Positions 1 to 8,346 of a stretch of 64,000 nt of DNA are shown here, in pieces (positions within the stretch are counted from its first letter, which is position 1; each line of letters begins with the position of its first letter). Location of the stretch: contig ML240445.1 of assembly GCA_004835665.1 (NCBI GenBank), forward strand, positions 558,001 to 622,000. Direction: 5' to 3'. Position numbers and translations under genes: made by a program. The DNA is from Phoma sp. XZ068 (Eukaryota; Ascomycota; Dothideomycetes; Pleosporales; Didymellaceae). The notes under the pieces were generated by a model that did no database searches, was not told where the DNA came from, and saw nothing but the letters and a program-made list of their open reading frames with translations.

Positions 1-440
1 TTCTTGACGAGCTCTTCGAGGTACGGGAAGCGCAAGGAGTAATTGTCGCGAACGAACTTATGCACGGCCTGGATCTCGCCGTCGATTTGAGTCGAGAACT
101 CGTTTGCCTCCTTCAACAGCTGGTATTCAGGGTTGTCCTCGATCGACTCCCCGTCCATCACTTCCTCCATCTTGTCTTTGACATCGTCAATCTGCTGGAG
201 AACCGGCTGCAGATTGGCCATGAGGGTTTGCGCATTCCTTATGTCGGCGGGCCCTTTGTCCTTCTTCTTTCCTTGCTTCTCTGCGTACTCGGCCTCCTCG
301 TCTATCATTTCCTCGTCCTCGCCATTTGCGGCTTCTGGAGAGCCAAAGTCTCCACCGGCAAAGTCATTCTCAAGATCTGCAAGATCCTCATCGCCGGAAT
401 CTGCGAAGTCGGCGAGCAGCTCCTGCTCGAGTGTCGCCAT
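1..440 (-). CDS. prp31: U4/U6 snRNP protein Prp31, N-terminal part (cut by window edge)
   Basis: Prp31 is a U4/U6.U5 tri-snRNP protein needed for spliceosome assembly; it binds the U4 k-turn and acts in the nucleus. The ATG is at 440-438 and the frame stays open to base 1, giving 146 codons of the N-terminus; the rest lies outside the window. Visible features are an acidic start (MATLEQELLADFADSGDEDL), a Lys-rich patch, and near the edge the segment IQAVHKFVRDNYSLRFPYLE. That segment is the usual Prp31 sequence just before the NOSIC/Nop core (IHKFIRDKYSKRFPELE in animal proteins). No intron is needed. The gene is divergent from clf1, another spliceosome gene, across 259 bp. Identity rests on the last ~40 residues and is fairly secure. 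Confidence 0.85.
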   Translation of the reverse strand, partial: MATLEQELLADFADSGDEDLADLENDFAGGDFGSPEAANGEDEEMIDEEAEYAEKQGKKKDKGPADIRNAQTLMANLQPVLQQIDDVKDKMEEVMDGESIEDNPEYQLLKEANEFSTQIDGEIQAVHKFVRDNYSLRFPYLEELVK

Positions 441-699
441 GGCCGTTGTTGTAAATGGTCAAGCTTGTTGTTTGGCAGGGAAAGTGAGAAGGCGCGCATC
501 ATAGCTAAGAAATCACCGCGGAAGAGCTGCTAGCGTGGGCACGTGCGCCTGCTGCCTCTGAATTTCCATGCATCATCACAATGGCAATCCTCAGCATCAA
601 CTTCATTCGGCAATCGCACGTGACGCATTCAGCTCCCACCAGCTGGGCAGCGCGACCGACGCCTTTCAATTCCCTCGAGACACGTAAACAACCGCAATC
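441..699. promoter_or_regulatory. shared divergent promoter of prp31 and clf1 with two CACGTG boxes
   Basis: This 259-bp gap separates two start codons pointing away from each other. It contains two palindromic CACGTG E-boxes, at 540-545 and 617-622; the second reads CACGTGAC, the form preferred by Cbf1/Pho4-type bHLH factors. No TATA box is obvious. Co-regulation of the two splicing genes is an inference. Confidence 0.5.
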
Positions 700-2784
700 A
701 TGGAGGCACGAGGACCTCCGCGCGTCCAGAACAAGGCGGCTGCGCCCATTCAAATCAGCGCCGAACAGCTGCTGCGCGAAGCAGTCGACCGCCAGGATGA
801 GAAACTTAAAGCGCCCACGCAGCGCTTTGCGGATATGGAGGAGCTGCACGAGCACCAGGGGCGCAAGAGGAAGGAGTTTGAGGACTATGTGCGCCGCAAT
901 AGGATCAACATGAACAATTGGATGCGCTATGCCGCCTGGGAGCTGGAGCAGAAGGAGTTCAGGCGTGCGCGATCTATCTTCGAGCGTGCGCTAGACGTTG
1001 ACAGCACGTCTGTTGCTTTGTGGTTGCGGTACATTGAAGCTGAGATGAAGCACCGCAATATCAACCATGCCCGAAACCTACTCGACCGCGCCGTTACGAT
1101 TCTACCCCGTATCGACAAGCTTTGGTACAAGTACGTTTACATGGAGGAGACCCTCGGCAACATTGATGGCGCTCGTTCCGTCTTTGAGCGCTGGGTTCAG
1201 TGGGAGCCTGAGGAATCTGCATGGTCATCGTACATCAAGCTGGAGAAGAGGCACGGAGAATTTGAGCGAGCCAGGGCCATCTTTGAGCGTTTCACCGTGG
1301 TCCATCCCGAACCGAAGAACTGGATCAAGTGGGCCAAGTTTGAGGAAGAGAACGGCACCAGCGACCTGGTACGAGATGTGTACGGCACCGCTGTGGAGAC
1401 GCTTGGCGATGAGTTCATGGATGAGAAGCTGTTCATGGCATATGCCAAGTTCGAAGCAAGACTGAAGGAAACAGAGCGAGCAAGAGCTATTTACAAGTTT
1501 GCGCTGGACCGCATGCCTCGCTCTAAATCGGTTAACCTTCACAAGGCCTTCACAACGTTTGAGAAGCAGTACGGTGATCGAGATGGAATTGAGGACGTCA
1601 TTCTATCAAAGCGAAGAGTACACTACGAGGAGCAGATCAAAGAGAATCCCAAGAACTATGATGCTTGGATCGACTTTGCGCGATTGGAAGAGACATCAGG
1701 CAACACGGACCGTGTACGAGATGTCTACGAACGAGCAATTGCGCAGATACCACCCACACAGGAAAAGCGCCATTGGAGAAGGTATATCTACCTTTGGTTA
1801 TTCGTAAGTTCACTCGCCCTTAATTACCTGCAGACAGGGACTAACTCATCTCAGTACGCCGTCTACGAAGAATCAGTCACAAAAGATATCGCCCGCACAC
1901 GGCAAATCTACCAAGAGTGCATACGGCTGATCCCACACAAGCGTTTCACGTTCGCTAAGTTGTGGCTGATGTTTGCTCACTTCGAGATCCGCCAGTCCCA
2001 ACTCACAGCGGCACGTAGATTGCTTGGTCAAGCAATCGGCATGTGTCCCAAAGACAAAATTTTCAAGGGCTACATCGAGCTCGAGATGAAGCTCTTCGAG
2101 TTCACCCGCTGCCGCCAACTCTACACGAAATACATCGAGTTCAACGGGAGCAACACGCAAACCTGGATCAAATTCGCAGAACTTGAGCGCGGCCTCGATG
2201 ATCTCGACCGTGCGCGCGCAATATTCGAGCTTGCAGTCGAAGAACCCCAACTTGACATGCCTGAGCTGTTATGGAAAGCATACATCGACTTCGAAGAAGG
2301 CGAGGGCGAGTACGAACGCACGCGTGCGCTGTACGAGCGCCTCCTCGAAAAGACAGATCACGTCAAGGTCTGGACATCGTGGGCACAGCTGGAAATCGGC
2401 ATTCCAGACTCTGAAGCTGAGGAGAACGACGACGAAGACAAGCCCGTCAGTGATGCAGCGAAGGCACGTGCTCGCGTTGTGTTTGAGCGTGCGCATAAGC
2501 GCATGAAGGACAAGGATCTCAAGGAAGATCGAGTTGCGCTGCTTAATGCGTGGAAGAGCTTTGAGGCGATCCACGGCAATGCAGAAGACCAGGAGAAGAT
2601 CGACAAACAGATGCCTCGCAAGGTCAAGAAGAGGAGAAAGCTCGACGACGACAGTTTCGAGGAGTACGTCGACTACATTTTCCCCGCCGACGACGAGAGC
2701 GCTGCGAAGCTGGCGAAGCTTATGGCCAATGCGGCGAAGTGGAAGGCGGCAAAGGCGGCGAAGGAAGCAGAAAATGGGCAATAG
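700..2784 (+). CDS. clf1: pre-mRNA-splicing factor Clf1 (crooked-neck-like, HAT repeats)
   Basis: Clf1/Syf3 is a scaffold of the Prp19-associated (NineTeen) complex and helps bring the tri-snRNP to the spliceosome. The protein is built almost entirely of HAT repeats, recurring as W-x-x-Y/W...E...R-A-R-x-I/V-F/Y-E-R, for example RARSIFERALDVD and RARAIFERFTVVHPE, from about residue 70 to 600. The tail is basic (KVKKRRKLDDDSFEEYVDYI), as in other fungal Clf1 proteins. A 51-nt intron at 1804-1854 (GTAAGT, branch CTAAC, TCAG) contains no stop and keeps the frame, so an intron-blind prediction carries 17 extra residues after WLF; the spliced product reads WLF-YAVYEE. Spliced length is 677 aa, typical for the family. 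Confidence 0.95.
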   Translation: MEARGPPRVQNKAAAPIQISAEQLLREAVDRQDEKLKAPTQRFADMEELHEHQGRKRKEFEDYVRRNRINMNNWMRYAAWELEQKEFRRARSIFERALDVDSTSVALWLRYIEAEMKHRNINHARNLLDRAVTILPRIDKLWYKYVYMEETLGNIDGARSVFERWVQWEPEESAWSSYIKLEKRHGEFERARAIFERFTVVHPEPKNWIKWAKFEEENGTSDLVRDVYGTAVETLGDEFMDEKLFMAYAKFEARLKETERARAIYKFALDRMPRSKSVNLHKAFTTFEKQYGDRDGIEDVILSKRRVHYEEQIKENPKNYDAWIDFARLEETSGNTDRVRDVYERAIAQIPPTQEKRHWRRYIYLWLFVSSLALNYLQTGTNSSQYAVYEESVTKDIARTRQIYQECIRLIPHKRFTFAKLWLMFAHFEIRQSQLTAARRLLGQAIGMCPKDKIFKGYIELEMKLFEFTRCRQLYTKYIEFNGSNTQTWIKFAELERGLDDLDRARAIFELAVEEPQLDMPELLWKAYIDFEEGEGEYERTRALYERLLEKTDHVKVWTSWAQLEIGIPDSEAEENDDEDKPVSDAAKARARVVFERAHKRMKDKDLKEDRVALLNAWKSFEAIHGNAEDQEKIDKQMPRKVKKRRKLDDDSFEEYVDYIFPADDESAAKLAKLMANAAKWKAAKAAKEAENGQ

Positions 2785-3509
2785 TAAAACGTTCTGTAAG
2801 AGTACAATATTATCAAGATGGGTGGCCACGCTGCACACCAACGAGTTCAAACCTAAATATACCCATGCGAGTGCTGGTCTATGTACAGAGTCAGGACCTG
2901 TACTTTGAGGATCAAATGGATACGGGTTTAATACAGCTTCACCAAACTTGCAAAGCTTACGAGTTCAGGTCTCTCTCACCCGCCACAATCACGCGGCTTG
3001 AAAGTCCAGATATAGGTGCCGCGAAGTTAAGACCTAGTTCCCTCGTTGGCCATGACGCTTCTGACGTGGCCTAGACCCTGAACCATACTTCCGCTCCGAC
3101 TCACTCAATCCACAAGTTCGTTGTCTCACTGCGCAGTAAGATCGTAGACGTGCTCTTCAGCCAGCTTATGATAGATTTTTTTTGTTGGGCCTGAAGATGA
3201 GTAGCAGAATTGTTAAATGTGCGATCAGTGAGTAGCTGTTCAGACATTCACAGTTGAGGCAAGCAGGAGCAGAATCGTGGTACCAAACATTTGCATTGAT
3301 GCTCAAGTCTACAGAAACACCAGATCAATCAGATAACGAAAAGAGCGTAGTTAGTGATAACAAAGAAAAGAAAGAGTTTTCATGGGCTGATCTGCACATT
3401 GTTGTCGTTGCAGCTCGTTCAGGCAGTGCGTCCACCACCTCAGCCATCGCATCCCACCAGCGTCCACCAGCGTAGTGGGGTTGCTTGCAGAGCCATGAGA
3501 AAAGAGCGT
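2785..3509. other. convergent intergenic region clf1 / PAN-domain gene
   Basis: These 725 bp separate the stop codons of two converging genes and should hold both 3' UTRs. Short ORFs here have no coding character. I see no repeat or RNA gene. Confidence 0.5.
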
Positions 3510-4340
3510 TTAGATGGAGCAGCCGACGTCGTAGGCCTTGAGCGCGTTCTTCTGAGCGGTGGTGCTGGGAGCAGGAACCTGAGCGGCGGCAACAGAGTAG
3601 AGCTTGCAGACCATGGCGTTGTCGACCTTGCCGCAGGTGAAAGACTTGCAAGAACTGTTTGCCTGGCATTTGGCCTTGCATGCGTCTTCGGAGGTGACCG
3701 AAGGGGTAGAGATGGGCTGGTTGTTGGTACTGGCGGAGGGCTTGGTGCCGCACGTGCTGGCTGAGGACTTGCTGTTGGACGAAGACTGTTTCTGGTTGGT
3801 GGTGGTGGAAGACTGCTTCTGGGTGCTGTAGCTGTTGTCGTTGCTGGCCTGGGCTTGCTTGGACTCGGTGGCTTTCTGACCGCTAGTCTTCGAGGCGTCG
3901 GCATCCTTGGACTCCTGGGCCTTCTGCTCAGATGTCTTGGAACCAGATCCAGAGTTGCTCTGAGTCTGGCTATCATCGACTTTCTTGCCAGTAGGGTTGC
4001 TGGAGGTAGGAACAACGCTGGGAACAGCAGAGCAAGCCTTGTCATAGACTACGAGGTTGGTGCTGGATTGCTGAGGAACAGCAGAGGCGGCACAAGAGTA
4101 GAGTTTGCATTGGATGTTGTTGTCAACCAGGCCAAAGCAGAAAGACTTGCAAGAGCTGTTGGACTCGCACTGAGTCTGGCAGGCAGCTGAGGTCTCGATG
4201 CCGGACGGCTGCGAGATGGGCTGGTTGTTGGTGTTGCTGCCAGCAGGAGCGGCACCGCAGGTATTACTGCGAACAACGAGAGGAGAGGCAGAGACATAGG
4301 TGGCCGCGAACGCAGCAATGATGGCAGTGGAGAAGTACAT
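3510..4340 (-). CDS. secreted protein with two PAN/Apple-like cysteine modules
   Basis: The 276-aa product starts with a clear signal peptide (hydrophobic residues 5-18, likely cut near Ala18-Ser19). Two homologous Cys modules follow, at about residues 27-104 and 196-276. Both share NNQPIS, a C-x3-C pair, SSCKSF and V-C/Q-CKLYS, and end in Y-D-x-x-C-S. The first module has eight cysteines and the second seven. The linker (105-195) is rich in Ser, Thr, Lys and Gln and contains a doubled 16-residue unit beginning KTSEQKAQESK / KTSGQKATESK. The Cys pattern resembles PAN/Apple modules, which bind proteins or carbohydrates in other extracellular proteins; function here is unknown. A cell-wall or host-surface role is possible but inferred. 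A TATA box lies about 130 bp upstream of the ATG. No intron is needed. Confidence 0.75.
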   Translation of the reverse strand: MYFSTAIIAAFAATYVSASPLVVRSNTCGAAPAGSNTNNQPISQPSGIETSAACQTQCESNSSCKSFCFGLVDNNIQCKLYSCAASAVPQQSSTNLVVYDKACSAVPSVVPTSSNPTGKKVDDSQTQSNSGSGSKTSEQKAQESKDADASKTSGQKATESKQAQASNDNSYSTQKQSSTTTNQKQSSSNSKSSASTCGTKPSASTNNQPISTPSVTSEDACKAKCQANSSCKSFTCGKVDNAMVCKLYSVAAAQVPAPSTTAQKNALKAYDVGCSI

Positions 4341-4468
4341 GTTGGTGGTTGGTTGAGAAGTCTGAACGAAAGTGGTTCTAAGTGAGCGTGTTGAGGGTGA
4401 TAGAAGAGATGATAGAAGAAGTGACGATAGATGCTGGATGATGAGTGTTTGCCTGAGGTACTGCTCAT

Positions 4469-4476
4469 CTTATATA
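4469..4476 (-). promoter_or_regulatory. TATA box of the PAN-like secreted protein gene
   Basis: On the minus strand this reads TATATAAG, about 130 bp upstream of the ATG at 4340. A strong TATA box fits an inducible, highly expressed secreted protein. Confidence 0.5.
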
Positions 4477-6225
4477 GCTGCGTCCGCTGTCGCTCAACTA
4501 CTTCTGAGGTCTTCATGGACGTTGACAACACTGCCGTTTCGTTTCATGACCGTGCGAAAAAGGCTTACGAAAACTTCTCCACGCAACAACTGACGACGTG
4601 AAGCATCTCGGTCATGCCGCAGTGGAGTGAATGGCGTTGTGGCTTGCATCGGCGTATTTGCGGCCACTGCGCGCATTGCTTCTTGTGACGGGTTAGGATA
4701 AGAACTAGACGTAATCGCGGTCTTGCCTAACCGAGATACTTCAAAATAGCATTAGTTGATTTTTGTTGCAAATTTGGAACGCTAAAGTGAGAGTTTCTGG
4801 CGTGAAACACTTCTGAGCAGAGTGAGCAAGCGTCCACGTATGCATCACGTGATGACTCCATTCCCCACAACTGACGAACACCATCCACTTTTGAGGCCAT
4901 GAAGCTGGCTCTTAGTACGAACCCACGCGAGATCTAGAATTTCGTGACAGCTGTCAGTCAAGCATAACCGAAAGACTGCGGATATATCCCTCAGTCTGTA
5001 ACGAAGGAGGGTAAGTCCCCGGAACGACATCATGCATTGGGCGTTTCCCTGCTAGTGATTGGTAGATCGAGATTCGCATGAAACGTTTACACAAGCTCAG
5101 CTGAAAGATGCCAAATCTTTCGTTCAAGCAGCTGTGAGACTTGGGGAACATGCTCGACTTATTTCTGGGCCTCCGAGTAACCTGAACTACACTGCTAGGT
5201 CAAGGATGGGTTACCATGGGGGAAAAAGTGAACTCTCGGTTCGTATTACAAGATGGTACAAATCACCTTCTGCAACAGACTTCGTCAGTCGATGCCTCCA
5301 ACCAAGTGAATAGCTCCCTGCGTGAGCTTGAGAGCATAGCCGCTGTTACGACTCGCCCGACTCTGCAGCTTTCTCAACAGGGGCCGGAATATACTTTGTC
5401 CAGGCACATAAACAAGATGAACATGGCATACGCAATGTACGCACATGGTGGTGGCTCAGCTCTATCATAGCGACAGTGTTATGATCTAAGTGGAGTGAGC
5501 TTGCAGCAGTGCAGTGGGACGGCGTGGAACGTGGTAGTGGAGATGAGACAAAAGAACAACATGACAGATGAATTTTAAGTGATAGGAAGGACATTATGGT
5601 TGTACTGGACGCATGGCTCTTCGATTTTCCATTGTTAACCTGTACCACCTAGGTCAACGGTGCTATATCTGTCCCCCGAACCCACATGCGCGATAATCTA
5701 CCATCGCAACTGGTAATATTATTCAGCTCAGGTCTTCTTGTGATACTAATTAATAGATCACCAAGGTCCGGTCGCGAGAATGATGTTTTGCTTTGCAGAC
5801 CCATGGAAACGCGCGGTCGCCCGCGACTCCGTTGTTTCACCGCCAACTTTGCTCGATCTGTGCTTTTGTGCGAGAAGTCTTGCCATATCATGGCTGTAGT
5901 ACAATTTGGGGTAAGCATCTCAGGGAGAATATTGGCTGTGTTAAGCAAGGATTAAATGCCGCCTTGACCATTGCAACGGCAGGTTAGGAAGGCACGGGCG
6001 CTTGCGGTTGAAACGGCGTGAAGCCAAAGACGAAGGTGACGTGGAGCAAAAGGGGCATGAGGAGGCTTATGCCAATTCGATCGCATGGCGTGCACTGCAT
6101 CCCCCAAGAGCCAGATTCGTGAGCTTCCCCGTTCTTCGCTTTGAGCGTACCAAACTGTTTTCTCTTCTAACTGTGCCCGCCATTTGTCCACATGTCGGTG
6201 ATTTCTCTGGCTCTCTCTTCATAGC
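4477..6225. other. gene-free region upstream of the PAN-like gene
   Basis: About 1.75 kb. The reading frames are short and have no recognisable motif. It presumably holds the promoter of the secreted-protein gene and the 3' UTR of the coiled-coil gene. I see no repeat structure. Confidence 0.4.
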
Positions 6226-8346
6226 TTACAGTTGCTTTGATAGCTCTCTCTCTTCCTCGGTCAACTTGTCGAAATATTCATCCCCATTCCAGCGCAGAAA
6301 CCAACGCTGCGAGTTGTGATCGTCCCGTCTTGACTTCGTTGCTGACAACAGGCGTTCCGTTCGAAGCCCGCGGACCTTATCCTTAAGTGCCTCCACTGCG
6401 TCCTCCTCTGCCCTTTGCTTTCTTCGCCTCTCACGCAGCTCATGAACATCTGATAGACTGTCTCCATCCTTTCGGGGAGCAGGACTACCGCTGATATACC
6501 GATTACGAAAGTTTTCCAGCTCTTTCTGGTTGTGTTGGTGCATTTGGATAAGGCTCTCGATTTCGTTTTCTCTGCTAGAATTAATAAGATCCAGGCGTTT
6601 TAGCTCCTCGTTTAGCACGAGTTGCTCCTGCTCAAGTCGCTCATTTGTCAAGATCAAACCATCTTTGTCCCAATGTTTGCTATCATTGACTTTGTTGCGA
6701 TAGTCTTTCATGGCATCAAGCATCTCTTTGTTCTGGAGGTAAGTCTGCTCGTCGAACTGTGCCGAACGACTAGCGAGCTCTTCCTTGTACTGCACAGCCT
6801 CATTTTGCCAGGAGAGAGCGTCTCTTTCAGCGCTTTGCTTCTCTTCACCTAGAATTGCATTCTGGTCGTGAGCTTTGATCATTTCTGCCTGACAAAGTTG
6901 GTATTGGCGCTCTAGATCTTGCTGGTACATTCTTTCAGCTTCAGATTTCAGTCGCTCATTCTGTTCCTTGAGTGCTTGGAAACGCTGCTGTTGTTCCTCG
7001 TATAAATGTCGCCAGTCTGTCGAATCATGCTGCAATGACCTGCCGTTTATCGGAGTGTTGCTTGCTGATCGTGATCCTGACTCTGCTTGGTAGGCCACGA
7101 TCACCTCGTCCTTATGAGAGGACTCGGCCTGCAGCTGCTGTATCGCCTTTTGCATATCACCGATCCCGTGACAGAGTTCATTGGTGGTGAGGTTTTCATG
7201 TAATGCAGCTCTGATATCTCCGTCTACATCTGAGTTGGTTACTAGAAAATGATAGCGTTCTACAATATCTGCCTCTATAGAGGCAGCTTCACACACTCTC
7301 ATCCAGGCAGTGCAGAGGTGATCGATATCACCGCTCAGCTCCTCCAGCTCTTTTTTAAGATAAAGGCGTTGTGCTTCTGCTTGATGAAGCTCTTTATTGA
7401 GGTGTTGGCGGTCTGAGTCAGCATAGTGAAGCTCGTCGTGCAACCATTGGGGTTCATTTAGCAAGTCGATATGATCCGAGCTAGTAGAATTTGCGCTGTG
7501 CTCAGAGCGATTGATAGTCTCTGTTGATTTATCGATACTACTTTCGACACAAAGTTTCTCAGCATTATCTGTGGCAAGGCTAGTGACGGCAGATTGACGA
7601 GGTTCGCAGTCTTCAATGTTGCCCAGCATGTCTTCTTGTTGCAACTCAAACTCAGACATCAAAGGGAAGCCTCTTGTTGATTCGTATTGAGGGCTCTGAT
7701 AACTGCCACTGCTCTTTAAGCTGTCAACAGTCTGACTGTTCGAGCGGCTTGGGTGAAAAGTGGTACTTTGATGCGCACTACCTGATTTCGATACTGATGG
7801 AGATCCAGCAGGTTTCCATGGAGAATTTGAGACTGATGGGGACTGTGCTTTCTCAGTTTGCCACCGAAGGGACGCTTTTGTTGGGTTGGCGAAACTCGAT
7901 TCAAAACTCGCATTCGGTGGTCGCTTGGGAGAAGTGGTAGCATCGAGCACTTCTTCGATGCTGTTGACAGCCTCTCGCCCATTGCCTTGAAGGCATTTCA
8001 GTTGCTTGTCACTCTTCTTTTTCACTGCTTTGTTTTCCCTCCTCCTCTGAGACTTGCTCAGCATTGGCTTTTCTCCCTCGATACCGCTATTAGATTGACG
8101 AGCATCGTTCTGCCTGCTGGAATTGCTTGTGGCACACGCAACTGCAGACTTCGTTATGTCATTGTGGCCGGATCTTGGACCGGCTGCTGCTTGCGGTGCG
8201 CGAGTTTTTAAGCCTGCCTCATATCCTTTTGTAACCTTGGTGTCGTCGACTGCGTTCATCTGCTGATCTGTATTGGGCGTGGTACCGGATAAGGAATGCC
8301 CTGGCAGCGACCCAAGTTTGCTCGTTCGCCTCCCATCTCCCCCCAT
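6226..8346 (-). CDS. unrecognised coiled-coil protein, 706 aa
   Basis: I do not recognise this protein. A single open frame runs from ATG at 8346 to the stop at 6226. Residues 1-300 look disordered and are rich in Ser, Asn and Gln, with a basic patch near 98-120 (SQRRRENKAVKKKSDKQLK). From about 300 to 660 the sequence is heavily charged with long heptad-like runs (for example LKEQNERLKSEAERMYQQDL and NERLEQEQLVLNEELKRLD), indicating a long coiled coil broken once by a Cys-containing segment around 345-380. The C-terminus is compact and aromatic (RWFLRWNGDEYFDKLTEEER) and may be a conserved short motif. This architecture fits spindle-pole, septum or vesicle-tethering scaffolds, but nothing in the sequence decides. 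No membrane segment or signal peptide is visible. Confidence 0.7.
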   Translation of the reverse strand: MGGDGRRTSKLGSLPGHSLSGTTPNTDQQMNAVDDTKVTKGYEAGLKTRAPQAAAGPRSGHNDITKSAVACATSNSSRQNDARQSNSGIEGEKPMLSKSQRRRENKAVKKKSDKQLKCLQGNGREAVNSIEEVLDATTSPKRPPNASFESSFANPTKASLRWQTEKAQSPSVSNSPWKPAGSPSVSKSGSAHQSTTFHPSRSNSQTVDSLKSSGSYQSPQYESTRGFPLMSEFELQQEDMLGNIEDCEPRQSAVTSLATDNAEKLCVESSIDKSTETINRSEHSANSTSSDHIDLLNEPQWLHDELHYADSDRQHLNKELHQAEAQRLYLKKELEELSGDIDHLCTAWMRVCEAASIEADIVERYHFLVTNSDVDGDIRAALHENLTTNELCHGIGDMQKAIQQLQAESSHKDEVIVAYQAESGSRSASNTPINGRSLQHDSTDWRHLYEEQQQRFQALKEQNERLKSEAERMYQQDLERQYQLCQAEMIKAHDQNAILGEEKQSAERDALSWQNEAVQYKEELASRSAQFDEQTYLQNKEMLDAMKDYRNKVNDSKHWDKDGLILTNERLEQEQLVLNEELKRLDLINSSRENEIESLIQMHQHNQKELENFRNRYISGSPAPRKDGDSLSDVHELRERRRKQRAEEDAVEALKDKVRGLRTERLLSATKSRRDDHNSQRWFLRWNGDEYFDKLTEEERELSKQL

